Shown here in pieces: positions 43,343 through 52,174 of a stretch of 64,000 nt of DNA (position 1 is its first letter; each line of letters starts with the position of its first letter). Below the pieces are notes generated by a model. That model worked only from the letters and a program-made list of their open reading frames with translations. It was not told the DNA's origin and searched no databases. This DNA is from SCTD01 sp963784675 (lineage in GTDB: Bacteria > Actinomycetota > Actinomycetes > Mycobacteriales > SCTD01): positions 248,001 through 312,000 of the forward strand of contig CAWASE010000001.1 of assembly GCA_963784675.1 (NCBI GenBank). Reading direction: 5' to 3'. Both the position numbers and the translations under genes were made by a program.

Positions 43343-46300
43343 ATGAAGCAGCTGCCCGCCCAGGTCGACCTGCCCGCGCTGGAGCGCGACGTGCTGGCCG
43401 GCTGGGAACGCGACCGCGTCTTCGCCCGCAGCCTGGAGCAGTCCGCGGACGGCGAGCCGTGGGTGTTCTACGAAGGCCCGCCGACCGCCAACGGCAAGCC
43501 CGGCACGCACCACGTCGAGGCGCGGGTGTTCAAGGACCTGTTCCCCCGCTTCAAGACGATGCAGGGCCGCCACGTACCCCGTCGGGCCGGCTGGGACTGC
43601 CACGGCCTGCCGGTCGAGCTGGCGGTGGAGAAGGAGCTCGGCTTCACCGGCAAGGGTGACATCGAGGCCTACGGCGTCGCGGAGTTCAACGCCCGCTGCC
43701 GCGAGAGCGTCACCCGGCACGTCGACGAGTTCGAGCGGATGACCACAAGGATGGGCTACTGGTGCGACATGGACGCGGCCTACCGCACCATGGACACCGC
43801 CTACGTCGAGAGCGTCTGGTGGTCCCTGCAGCAGGTCGCGGCCAAGGGCCTGCTGGTCGAGGACCACCGCGTCGCGCCGTACTGCCCGCGCTGCGGCACC
43901 GGGCTGTCCGACCATGAGGTCGCGCAGGGCTACAAGACCGTCACCGACCCGAGCGTCTACGTCCGCTTCCCGGTGACGTCCGGCCCGCTGCAGGCGCTCG
44001 GCGCGGCCCTGCTGGTCTGGACGACGACCCCGTGGACGCTGGTGTCCAACACCGCCGTCGCGGTGAACCCCGACGTCACCTACGTGGCGGCGCGACGCGG
44101 CGCCGAGGTGCTGGTCGTCGCCGAGCCGCTGCTGGCCGTGCTCGCCGACGGCGGACCCGGGCAGGAGGTGGAGGTGCTCGAGCGCTTCCCCGGTACCGCC
44201 CTGGAGCACATGACCTATCAGCGACCGTTCGAGCTGATCGACTTCCCGGACGGGTCGACCGCCCACTACGTCGCTCTGGCCGACTACGTGACGGTCGACA
44301 GCGGCACCGGGCTGGTGCACCAGTCCCCCGCCTTCGGCGCCGAGGACCTGCTCGTCGCGCGCCGCTACGGGCTGCCGGTGGTGAACCCGGTCCGGCCGGA
44401 CGGGACGTTCGAGGAGTCGGTACCGCTCGTCGGCGGGGTGTTCTTCAAGGCCGCCGACCGGGCGCTCGCCGACGACCTGGCCGCCCGCGGCCTGCTGTTC
44501 CGCGAGCACGGCTACGAGCACCCCTATCCGCACTGCTGGCGCTGCGACACCGCGCTGCTCTACTACGCGCTGCCGTCCTGGTACATCCGCACCACCGCCG
44601 TCAAGGACCGGTTGGTCGCCGAGAACGAGCGCACCACCTGGTACCCGGCGACGATCAAGCACGGGCGCTACGGCGACTGGCTCGACAACAACATCGACTG
44701 GGCGTTGTCGCGCAACCGCTACTGGGGCACGCCGCTTCCCGTCTGGCGCTGCAGCAGCGACGCCGCGCACTGGCAGATCTTCGGGTCCCTCGCCGAGCTC
44801 GGCGCCGCAGCCGGGCAGGACCTGTCGGCGCTGGACCCGCACCGGCCCTACGTCGACGACGTCGTCGTCCCCTGCGACCGGTGCGGCGCCGAGGCCCGCC
44901 GCGTGCCGGAGGTCATCGACGGCTGGTACGACTCCGGGGCGATGCCGTTCGCCCAGGTCGGCTACCCGCACTCGGGCGTCGAGCCGGCCTATCCGGCCCA
45001 GTTCATCTGCGAGGCGATCGACCAGACCCGCGGCTGGTTCTACACGCTGATGACCGTCGGGACGATCGTGTTCGACCGCTCGTCCTACGAGACGGTGCTG
45101 TGCCTGGGCCACATCCTGGACGGCGACGGCCGCAAGATGAGCAAGCACCTGGGCAACGTGCTGGACCCGTTCGTCCTCTTCGAGCGGCACGGCGCCGACG
45201 CCCTGCGCTGGTACATGCTCTGCGGCGGCAGCCCGTGGTCGGCCCGTCGGATCGGGCACGAGCAGGTCGAGGAGGTGGTCCGCAAGGTCCTGCTCACCTA
45301 CTGGAACACCGCGGCCTTCCACACCCTCTACGCGACCGTCAACGGCTGGGAGCCCGGCACCGACGGCGAACGCACCCAGCTGGACCGGTGGGCGCTCGCC
45401 CGCACGCACGCCACCGTCGCCGAGGTCTCGGCAGCCCTGGAGGACTTCGACTCCTTCCGGGCCGGCAAGGCCCTCACCGCCTGCATCGACGACCTCTCGA
45501 ACTGGTACGTGCGCGTCTCCCGCCGACGGTTCTGGGACGGCGACGCCGGCGCGCTGTCCACGCTGCACGAATGCCTGCGGCTGCTGACGTTGCTGATGGC
45601 GCCGTTCACCCCGTTCCTCACCGACCGGGTCTGGCAGGACCTGTTCGCGGACGGCGCCGGGCCGGACTCGGTGCACCTGGCGGCCTGGCCGACGGCCGAC
45701 GCCGCCGTCGTCGACGCCACGCTGACGTCGCAGATGGCTCTGGCGCGCCGGCTCGTCGACCTGGGACGGCAGGCGCGGGCGGAGTCGAAGGTCAAGACCC
45801 GCCAACCGCTGGGCCGGGCGATGGTCTCGGCCGTCGGGTGGAGCGCGCTGGACACCTCGCTGCGCGAGCTGGTCGCGGCCGAGCTCAACGTCGTGACGCT
45901 GGAGTCGCTGGCGGGCGAGCTCGTCGAGGTCTCCGTCAAGGCCAACTTCCGCGCGCTGGGCAAGCGCTTCGGCAAGGAGGTCCAGGCGGTCGCCGCGGCC
46001 GTGGCCGCCGCCGATCCGGCCTCGCTGGCCGCCGGGCTGCGGGACGGCACCGCCGCCGTCGAGGTCGACGGCCGGTCCGTCGCGCTCGGCGAGGACGAGG
46101 TCGTGGTGACCGAGACGCCCCGGGTCGGCTGGGCGGTCGCCAGCGCCGGCGGCGAGACCGTCGCCCTGGACCTGGACGTCACCCCCGAGCTGCGTCGGGC
46201 CGGCCTGGTCCGGGACGCGGTGCGGCTCGTCCAGGACGCGCGCAAGAGCACGGGGCTGCAGGTCAGCGACCGCATCGAGCTCTGGTGGCAGGCAGACGGC

Positions 46301-46453
46301 GAGCTGGCGCAGGCGCTCGTCGAGGGCCGGGAGCGCTGGGCCGACGAGGTGCTGGCCACCTCGGTGCTGCCCGGTCCGCCGACCGCGGACGTGACACCGC
46401 ACCACGACCTGGCCCTGGGGCTGCGCTTCTGGCTGCGCCGCGCCGGGGTCTGA
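43343..46453 (+). CDS. ileS: Isoleucyl-tRNA synthetase
   Basis: 1036 residues. PPTANGKPGTHH is the HIGH-type signature, followed by GWDCHGLPVE. The editing domain has VWTTTPWTLVSNTAV. The second signature is KMSKHLGN. CPRCGTGL and CDRCGAEA are Cys pairs in the linker. C-terminal anticodon and junction domains follow. TANGKPGTHH and the lack of a C-terminal zinc finger place it in the eukaryote-like (type 2) IleRS group that tends to resist mupirocin. The ATG is preceded by AAGGA, which is part of the T-box sequestering stem. It reads against its neighbours on both sides. Confidence 0.96.
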   Translation: MKQLPAQVDLPALERDVLAGWERDRVFARSLEQSADGEPWVFYEGPPTANGKPGTHHVEARVFKDLFPRFKTMQGRHVPRRAGWDCHGLPVELAVEKELGFTGKGDIEAYGVAEFNARCRESVTRHVDEFERMTTRMGYWCDMDAAYRTMDTAYVESVWWSLQQVAAKGLLVEDHRVAPYCPRCGTGLSDHEVAQGYKTVTDPSVYVRFPVTSGPLQALGAALLVWTTTPWTLVSNTAVAVNPDVTYVAARRGAEVLVVAEPLLAVLADGGPGQEVEVLERFPGTALEHMTYQRPFELIDFPDGSTAHYVALADYVTVDSGTGLVHQSPAFGAEDLLVARRYGLPVVNPVRPDGTFEESVPLVGGVFFKAADRALADDLAARGLLFREHGYEHPYPHCWRCDTALLYYALPSWYIRTTAVKDRLVAENERTTWYPATIKHGRYGDWLDNNIDWALSRNRYWGTPLPVWRCSSDAAHWQIFGSLAELGAAAGQDLSALDPHRPYVDDVVVPCDRCGAEARRVPEVIDGWYDSGAMPFAQVGYPHSGVEPAYPAQFICEAIDQTRGWFYTLMTVGTIVFDRSSYETVLCLGHILDGDGRKMSKHLGNVLDPFVLFERHGADALRWYMLCGGSPWSARRIGHEQVEEVVRKVLLTYWNTAAFHTLYATVNGWEPGTDGERTQLDRWALARTHATVAEVSAALEDFDSFRAGKALTACIDDLSNWYVRVSRRRFWDGDAGALSTLHECLRLLTLLMAPFTPFLTDRVWQDLFADGAGPDSVHLAAWPTADAAVVDATLTSQMALARRLVDLGRQARAESKVKTRQPLGRAMVSAVGWSALDTSLRELVAAELNVVTLESLAGELVEVSVKANFRALGKRFGKEVQAVAAAVAAADPASLAAGLRDGTAAVEVDGRSVALGEDEVVVTETPRVGWAVASAGGETVALDLDVTPELRRAGLVRDAVRLVQDARKSTGLQVSDRIELWWQADGELAQALVEGRERWADEVLATSVLPGPPTADVTPHHDLALGLRFWLRRAGV

Positions 46454-46478
46454 CCGACGTCGGGGGTGCGCGCGGGCT

Positions 46479-46501
46479 CCCGGGCCGTGTCGCGGCCCGG
46501 G
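46479..46501 (+). terminator. Hairpin after ileS, possible terminator
   Basis: CCCGGGCCG and CGGCCCGGG form a perfect nine-base stem with a five-base loop, starting 25 bases after the ileS stop. There is no T run, as often in high-GC actinomycetes. Confidence 0.5.
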
Positions 46502-46604
46502 CGTCACCCGATCGGGGGCACAGCGGGCACGTCGCGCCCGCCGATCATCCAGGAGACCGCACCCGCTGCCCGCCGGCGGCGACCGCCGGACCGTGGGAGC
46601 AACG

Positions 46605-47084
46605 GTGAGCCAGACCACCTTGTCGATCGTCGAGCCGCCGCACCGCTCGTTCCGCCTGACCCGGGGCAACGGGGCCACCCAGGTCCGACCGGCGATCGTG
46701 CTTCCCGACCGGGACGCACGGCTGCTGCTCGCGGGCGCGACCCAGGCCGACGTCGCCCGAGCGGGTTCGTTCTCGGCCGGACCGGCCGGCATCCAGCTCT
46801 GGAGCGGGCCGTGGGACGGCCTGCTCGGCAGCCGCGGCGGCGCGGCGCACCTGGGCTCGGTGGACTGGTCCTGGGACACGCCGAGCAAGCACTACGTCAC
46901 GGTCTACCGCGTCCTGGTGACGGCTCGCGGGGCAGCCCAGGGGCTCACCCCCGAGGACGTGCTGGCAGCCGTCCTGGGGCTGGCGGGGCTCCGACCGCCG
47001 TCGGGCCCGCTGGCGGCGGCGACGGCGCCGACAGCTGATCCCTTCCGGGCCGCCGTGCAGGCGGGCGCCACCTCCTGGTCCTGA
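46605..47084 (+). CDS. Hypothetical protein
   Basis: 159 residues from a GTG preceded by GGGAGC. Contains LSIVEPPHRSFRLTRGNGATQVRPAIVLPD, a Gly/Ser/Trp-rich middle (WSGPWDGLLGS, SVDWSWDTPSKHYVTVYRVLVT) and an Ala-rich tail. No helix, signal peptide or motif known to me. It sits between ileS and a convergent gene. The periodic Trp/Tyr pattern suggests a beta-rich fold. Confidence 0.6.
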   Translation: MSQTTLSIVEPPHRSFRLTRGNGATQVRPAIVLPDRDARLLLAGATQADVARAGSFSAGPAGIQLWSGPWDGLLGSRGGAAHLGSVDWSWDTPSKHYVTVYRVLVTARGAAQGLTPEDVLAAVLGLAGLRPPSGPLAAATAPTADPFRAAVQAGATSWS

Positions 47085-47106
47085 GGTCGCTCGCCTGGCC
47101 CGCGGG

Positions 47107-48327
47107 TCAGGGCTTGCAGACCCCGCACGGCTCGTAGCCCTGCTTGCTGGCCTGCGCCTTGGTCAGGACCTCTGCCTCGTCGACGCCCCGGACGTAGCGG
47201 CAGTCGCCCTTGTGGAAGCGACCCCGCTCCGGGATGACCACGACCGAGCCGGCGCGCAGCTTCACCGCTGCGGTCGCCGCGGTGCTCGGCGCCGCCAGGG
47301 TCGCGGCCTTGGAGGTGGCCCGGGCAGCCTTCACGGGGGCCGTCTTGGCGGAGTCGGTCTTCCGGGCTGCGGTCTTGGGGGCTGCGGTCTTGGGGGCTGC
47401 GGTCTTGGGGGCTGCGGTCTTGGCGGCGGCGGTCTTGGCAGCAGGCTTGCCGGTCTTGGCCGGAGCCTGCCGCACGGACGTCGGCGCCGCGGCCGGTGCG
47501 GCCACCTTGGCGGGGGTCACCTTCGCGGCCGGCCTGGCGGCCTTGGCCGGAGCCTTCGCCGCCTTGGCCGGAGCCTTGACGGCCGGCGCCTCGGCCGCCT
47601 TGCCCGACGTTACGGAGGGCGCAGGGAGGGTCATCTTGGCCGTACGGGGCGGAACCGCCACCTCGCGCGCGGCGCTCTCCCGCCGAGCCGCGGGGCGGCG
47701 CGAGGCCGCCGCGACCGGGATGGACTCGGTCGCGTCGTCGTCCTGGAGGTCGTCGTCCGCCAGCCCGTCCTCGTCGCGCAGGTCCTCGTCGCGCAGGTCC
47801 TCGTCGAGGTCGTCCTCGTCCGTCTGGTCCTCGTCAACCGGGTCCTCGTCGGGCAGGTCCTCGTCGAGCAGGGCCTCCAACGCTGCATCGGGCTTGCAGA
47901 CCCCGCAGGCGGTGAAGCCCTCGTCGCGGGCGTCGAGGACGTCGAGCTCCTCGGCGTCCTTGCCGGTCAGGTAGCGGCAGCCGTCGATGTGATAGCGCGG
48001 ACGACCGGCGACGACCAGCACGGCGCCGCCGAAGGACAGCTCCTCTTCCGCCTCGAGAGCAGGCTCGGCCACGACCGCAGCGCGCGCGCCCCGTGCCGGC
48101 ACCGGCTGTCCGTCGGTCGCCCCAGCCGGGCTGGGGTCCACGTCGGCGGCAGGCGAGCCCGCCGCGACCGGCTCCCCGCGCCGCTGCAGGATGCCCACCA
48201 CCAGGAACACCAGCGCGACCAGGCTGACCGCGATCGAGCCGTAGACGAAGTCCAAGCCCTGCTGCGTCACACCGATGATGAGCAGGACGAGAGCGACGAG
48301 GACGAGTGCCCCGCTGATGACGATCAC
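47107..48327 (-). CDS. Membrane protein with two DCRY/CGVCKP motifs and charged repeats
   Basis: 406 residues. Two membrane helices (about 3-22 and 27-48), then a motif HIDGCRYLTGKDAE...ACGVCKP (about 110-145), an acidic DEDL repeat block, an Ala/Lys/Thr repeat block (KTAAP units), and a second motif HKGDCRYVRGVDEA...PCGVCKP at the C-terminus. The paired H-x3-C and CxxC arrangement suggests two small metal sites on the cytoplasmic side. I do not recognise a named family, though related motifs occur in other actinobacterial proteins. The GTG follows GGAGG. Confidence 0.7.
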   Translation of the reverse strand: MIVISGALVLVALVLLIIGVTQQGLDFVYGSIAVSLVALVFLVVGILQRRGEPVAAGSPAADVDPSPAGATDGQPVPARGARAAVVAEPALEAEEELSFGGAVLVVAGRPRYHIDGCRYLTGKDAEELDVLDARDEGFTACGVCKPDAALEALLDEDLPDEDPVDEDQTDEDDLDEDLRDEDLRDEDGLADDDLQDDDATESIPVAAASRRPAARRESAAREVAVPPRTAKMTLPAPSVTSGKAAEAPAVKAPAKAAKAPAKAARPAAKVTPAKVAAPAAAPTSVRQAPAKTGKPAAKTAAAKTAAPKTAAPKTAAPKTAARKTDSAKTAPVKAARATSKAATLAAPSTAATAAVKLRAGSVVVIPERGRFHKGDCRYVRGVDEAEVLTKAQASKQGYEPCGVCKP

Positions 48328-48397
48328 GCTGTGGCTCCTCCGAGCGGATGGGGGGCGAGATGCGCGCGCAGCCTAGCGTCGCGCCGAGCGAGCAGGG

Positions 48398-49639
48398 TCA
48401 GTTCCGGTCCGCCCCGCCCGCGGGGGCGTCGTCGTCCGGGCTGTCGGCGGTCGGCACCGCCGTGAAAGGTCCGACCGGGTTCGCCACCGTGGGCCTCGGC
48501 GTGAACCCCGCAGGCCGCGCCGTGCTCGAACCCTGAGCGTCCGGACGCGGAGCGGCCCTCGGGGCCGAGGGACCCGCCGCGCTGGACGCACCGGCGCGGG
48601 ACCCGTCGGCGCTGGACGCACCGGCGCGGGACACGTCGGCGCTGGACCCGTCGGCGCCGGACCCGTCGGCGGTCGCCGGCTCCGCACCGCCGGCACCCGG
48701 GCGCGACGGCCCGCCGCCCTGGACCGCGCTCGCACGGGCGGCAGCCGGCACGCCGCTGCTGGCATCGTCCGGGCCGGCCCGGTTGTCCAGGTCGCGCAGC
48801 TGGTTCTCCAGGTAGGCCTTCAGGCGCGTGCGGTACTCGCGCTCGAAGGACCGGAGCTCCTCGACCCGCTGCTCGAGGTCGCGCCGCTCGGCGTCCAGGT
48901 TGCCGGTGGCCGCGTGGATGCGCGCCGCGACCTCCTCCTCGATGCCGGCGGCCTTGGCACGCGCGGCCGCGAGGGTCGTCTCCGCCTCTCTGCGAGCAGC
49001 GGTGAGGGTCGCCTCGGCCTCCTTGCGCGCCGAAGTCAGCGTCGTGTCGACCTGCTGCTTGGCCGCGGCGAGGGCGGCCTCGGACTCCTTCTTGGCCGCT
49101 GCGCGGGTGGTCTCAGCCTCCTCCCGCGCCGACCCGAGCGTCTCGGCCGCTTCGGCTCGGGCGGACGTCAGCGTCGTCGTGGCTTCCTGGCGAGCCGCAC
49201 CGAGGGTCGATGTCGACGCCTCTCGGGCACTGTTCACTAGCTGCTCGGCCTCGGCGCGGGCCTCCGCGACCGCCTCGTCGGCGGTGCGCTGCGCCAGCAG
49301 CAGCGTGCGCAGGGCAGCCTCCTGCCCTTCCAGCCCGCGCAGGGGCGTCGGCGGGGCAGGCGTGGCCTCGGCCGGCGGGGCAGCGTCGCTCGTGCCCACC
49401 GCGGGCGCCGTGCCGGATCGTTCCGCGCCCGCGGGTCCGTCGCCGGCGTCCGACGCGGCGAGCACCTGCTGCGCCGTCGTGCCCGCACCGCCTCGGCCCG
49501 GCCCGTCGGCGTTGAGCCGGAGCAGTCGGCTCAGCTCGGTCTCGACCTCGTCGAGGAAGGCGTCGACCTCGTCGAGGGAGTAGCCGCGGAAAGCGATGCG
49601 GAACTGCTTGTTGGCGACATCGGTCGGAGTCAGCGGCAC
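48398..49639 (-). CDS. divIVA: DivIVA/Wag31 polar growth protein
   Basis: 413 residues from a GTG. PLTPTDVANKQF and RGYSLDEVDAFLDEVETELSRLL form the conserved membrane-binding N-terminus. A long coiled coil (about 130-310) is built of repeats such as AAARREAETTLAAAR and ends in REYRTRLKAYLENQLRDLD. A repetitive Ser/Ala/Gly tail follows (33-base DNA repeats around 48570-48670). DivIVA marks curved membrane at poles and septa and directs wall synthesis. Its place beside yggT, sepF and ftsZ is the standard actinobacterial order. The variable tail is longer than in Mycobacterium Wag31. Confidence 0.93.
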   Translation of the reverse strand: MPLTPTDVANKQFRIAFRGYSLDEVDAFLDEVETELSRLLRLNADGPGRGGAGTTAQQVLAASDAGDGPAGAERSGTAPAVGTSDAAPPAEATPAPPTPLRGLEGQEAALRTLLLAQRTADEAVAEARAEAEQLVNSAREASTSTLGAARQEATTTLTSARAEAAETLGSAREEAETTRAAAKKESEAALAAAKQQVDTTLTSARKEAEATLTAARREAETTLAAARAKAAGIEEEVAARIHAATGNLDAERRDLEQRVEELRSFEREYRTRLKAYLENQLRDLDNRAGPDDASSGVPAAARASAVQGGGPSRPGAGGAEPATADGSGADGSSADVSRAGASSADGSRAGASSAAGPSAPRAAPRPDAQGSSTARPAGFTPRPTVANPVGPFTAVPTADSPDDDAPAGGADRN

Positions 49640-49679
49640 GGCTTCAGCACTTTCTCGAGGCGGTCGGTCCGGTCCATCA

Positions 49680-49967
49680 TCATCGAGCGCTGCCCGCGAT
49701 GCCCATGAGGATGTAGACGACCGCGAACAGGACGAGGAACGCAAGATCCAGGCTGATCGAGCCGATCCGCAGCGGGGGCAGGATCCTGCGCAGGGCCTTC
49801 AGGGGTGGGTCGGTGACGCTGTACGCCATCTCCAGCGCGATCGCGACGAACCCGTCGGGGCGGTAGCTGCGGGCGAGCTGGAAGACGTACTCCATGACGA
49901 GCCGGAAGATCAGCAGCAGCAGGAACACCAGCAGCAGGAAGTACAGGACGTTCGCGACGGCGGCCAC
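49680..49967 (-). CDS. YggT family membrane protein
   Basis: 95 residues with two long helices (about 4-30 and 70-90) and the YggT signature FRLVMEYVFQLARSYRPDG and TDPPLKALRRILPPLRIGSISLDLAF. It sits between sepF and divIVA as in other Actinobacteria. Function unknown; implicated in cell envelope or osmotic homeostasis. Confidence 0.92.
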   Translation of the reverse strand: MAAVANVLYFLLLVFLLLLIFRLVMEYVFQLARSYRPDGFVAIALEMAYSVTDPPLKALRRILPPLRIGSISLDLAFLVLFAVVYILMGIAGSAR

Positions 49968-50042
49968 GGGGGAAGGGCTCCTGATTCGGGTGGGCGACCG
50001 GTCGCGGAGGCGCTCGGTGGCCGGTCGGGCGGGAGGTCCGGC

Positions 50043-50603
50043 TCAGGACTGGTTGAAGAACCCGCCCTCGGCGATGCGGGCCTTGTCCTCCGCCGTCACC
50101 TGGACGTGCTCGGGCGAGAGCAGGAACACCTTGTTGGTCACCCGCTCGATGCTGCCGCGCAGCCCGAAGATCAGCCCCGCGGCGAAGTCGACCAGCCGCT
50201 TGGCGTCGACGTCGTCCATCTCGGTGAGGTTGATGATCACCGGGGTGCCCTGCCGGAAGTGCTCCCCGATCGTGCGCGCCTCGTTGTAGGTACGCGGGTG
50301 CAGCGTGGTGATGCGGTAGGTGTCGGCGACGGGCGCGGGCGCCGCGACCACGCGCGGCGCCGGGGCCTCGGCGGTCGCCACGACCGGGCGGCGGACCGCA
50401 GTCTGCTCCGAGGGGCGCCGCAGCGTCGCGGTGCGACCGCTCTCGTCGGCGTTCCAACGGCGGGCCACCGGAGCCACCTCCTGCAGGTCGTCCTCGTCGT
50501 CGTAGCTGTCGAAGGCGTCGTCCACGAAGCGGGGGTCCCGGGCGTCGTCGTCGTCCTCGACCAGACCCAGGTACAGCCCCAGCTTGCGCATGGCGTTGGG
50601 CAT
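50043..50603 (-). CDS. sepF: SepF, FtsZ-ring membrane anchor
   Basis: 186 residues from the ATG at 50603, with GAGGAG just upstream. The amphipathic start MPNAMRKLGLYLGLVEDDDD binds membrane, an acidic linker follows, then the SepF core TYRITTLHPRTYNEARTIGEHFRQGTPVIINLTEMDDVDAKRLVDFAAGLIFGLRG. SepF tethers FtsZ filaments to the membrane and is essential in Actinobacteria lacking FtsA. No ftsA is present here. Confidence 0.94.
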   Translation of the reverse strand: MPNAMRKLGLYLGLVEDDDDARDPRFVDDAFDSYDDEDDLQEVAPVARRWNADESGRTATLRRPSEQTAVRRPVVATAEAPAPRVVAAPAPVADTYRITTLHPRTYNEARTIGEHFRQGTPVIINLTEMDDVDAKRLVDFAAGLIFGLRGSIERVTNKVFLLSPEHVQVTAEDKARIAEGGFFNQS

Positions 50604-50685
50604 CCAGGACTCCTCGGGATCGGTGGCGCGGGTGGTGCTGAGAGCGCGCTGCGGTGTGCCGGGCGGGCACGTCGCCTTCGGCAGA

Positions 50686-51429
50686 CTAGCGGGCGGGGGC
50701 TGGTCTGGGTCCGAGCAACGCCGTGCCGACACGCACGTGCGTCGATCCTGCAGCGACCGCCGGTTCGAGGTCGCCGCTCATTCCGGCGCTCAGCAGATCG
50801 GCGTCCGGATGGTCGTTCCGGAGGCCGGCGGCCAGCTCGGCGAGGTCTCCGAACGCGCGGGCGGGTTCTGCCCCCATCGGCGCGACGGCCATCAGCCCCC
50901 TCAGCCGCAGGCCCGGCAGCCCGGCCACGTGCGCAGCCAGGGGCGCGAGGTCGCCTGCGGCGACGCCGGAGCGCTGCGGGTCGCCGTCGAGACTGACCTG
51001 AAGCAGCACCGGCAACCGGCGACCGGCCCGCTCGGCCCCGTCGGCCAGCGCATCGGCGAGCCGGACCGAGTCCAACGAATGGACCAGGCTCGCGTACGTG
51101 GCGACGCTGCGGGCCTTGTTCCGCTGCAGACCTCCGACGAAGTGCCAGCGAAGGTCGGACAGCCCGGACAGCTCGGCGGCCTTGGTCGAGGCCTCCTGGT
51201 CGCGGCTCTCGCCCAGGTCGCGCACGCCCAGCCGGTGCAGCGCCACGACATCCTGCACCGGGTGGAACTTGGTCACCGCGACGACCGTGACACTGCTGCG
51301 CCGGCGACCGGCGACGCGGCAGGCTGTGCGCAGCCGGGCCTCGAGGACGGCGAGCGCTGCGGCGAGCTCGTCGGCCCTGCTCGCGGGCGGTGGTGCGCCG
51401 CTGGCGCCGGAGGACGGCTCGCCGCTCAT
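50686..51429 (-). CDS. PLP homeostasis protein (YggS/PLPBP family)
   Basis: 247 residues. VTVVAVTKFHPVQDVVALH holds the PLP-binding Lys; GESRDQEASTKA, WHFVGGLQRNKAR and SAGMSGDLEPAVAAGSTHVRVGTALLG are family signatures. The protein carries PLP without enzymatic activity and maintains vitamin B6 and amino acid balance. The ATG overlaps the pgeF stop (ATGA). Confidence 0.93.
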   Translation of the reverse strand: MSGEPSSGASGAPPPASRADELAAALAVLEARLRTACRVAGRRRSSVTVVAVTKFHPVQDVVALHRLGVRDLGESRDQEASTKAAELSGLSDLRWHFVGGLQRNKARSVATYASLVHSLDSVRLADALADGAERAGRRLPVLLQVSLDGDPQRSGVAAGDLAPLAAHVAGLPGLRLRGLMAVAPMGAEPARAFGDLAELAAGLRNDHPDADLLSAGMSGDLEPAVAAGSTHVRVGTALLGPRPAPAR

Positions 51430-52172
51430 GCGGGCAGGCTCACGACCCCGGCGTGGCGGCCGGTCACCCCGTCGCGGCGGTAGGAGAAGAAGCGGTCGGG
51501 CTGCTCGAGGGTGCAGCCGCCGACCGCGCTCACCAGCACCCCGGCCGCCCGCAGGAGGCCGGCGGCCCCCGCGGTCAGGTCGATCGCCGGGGTACCGCGC
51601 CGGGTGGTCGTGCGGCTGCCGGGCACGGCGGCGCCGACCTCGTCGGCGAGCGCAGCCGGCAGCTCGTAGCAGCGGCCGCACGCCGCCGGTCCGAGCACGG
51701 CATGGGTGCGGTCGGGTCGAGCTCCCAGGGCCTGCATGGCCTGCAGCGTGGCCTGCAGGACTCCCCCGGCGAGCCCCGCCCGCCCTGCGTGCGCCACCGC
51801 GACGACGCCCGCCGCGGGATCGCTCAGCAGCACCGGCAGACAGTCCGCGGCCAGCACGACCAGCACCAGGTCCGGGGTCGCGGTGACGAGCGCGTCGACG
51901 CCCTCCACCCCGGGACCGCGCCCGCGGCTGCTGGCCCGCTCGACCGTGGCGACCTCCCGGCCGTGCACCTGCTGGGCGAACACCAGCCGGTCGCCGCTGA
52001 CGCCCAGCGCGCGTGCGAGCAGGTCACGGTTGGCGGCGACCCGGCCTTCGTCGTCCCGCACGTGCTGCCCGAGGTTGAGCCCGTCGAAGGGCGGTGCGCT
52101 GACGCCGCCGGCGCGCGTGGAGAAGGCACCCGCCGCCGGACCGGGAAGGCCCGCCGGCAGCAGGTCGAGCAC
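51426..52172 (-). CDS. pgeF: Peptidoglycan editing factor PgeF (YfiH, multicopper-oxidase-like)
   Basis: 248 residues from a GTG two bases after the ftsZ stop. FSTRAGGVSAPPFDGLNLGQHVRDD, FAQQVHGREV, AADCLPVLLSD and VVAVAHAGRAGLAGGV provide the His-Cys-His metal site. In E. coli YfiH removes wrongly incorporated Ser from muropeptide precursors. Its conserved place next to ftsZ fits a wall precursor role. Some members are annotated as laccase or polyphenol oxidase. Confidence 0.92.
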   Translation of the reverse strand: MLDLLPAGLPGPAAGAFSTRAGGVSAPPFDGLNLGQHVRDDEGRVAANRDLLARALGVSGDRLVFAQQVHGREVATVERASSRGRGPGVEGVDALVTATPDLVLVVLAADCLPVLLSDPAAGVVAVAHAGRAGLAGGVLQATLQAMQALGARPDRTHAVLGPAACGRCYELPAALADEVGAAVPGSRTTTRRGTPAIDLTAGAAGLLRAAGVLVSAVGGCTLEQPDRFFSYRRDGVTGRHAGVVSLPA

Positions 52173-52174
52173 TC

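Noticed and set aside
43148..46888. A 1246-codon open frame antisense to ileS, and similar long antisense frames over the transglutaminase, dnaE2 and murD genes
   Set aside because: Their translations are Arg/Gly/Asp/Val-rich without motifs and follow from codon-position GC bias of the true gene on the other strand.
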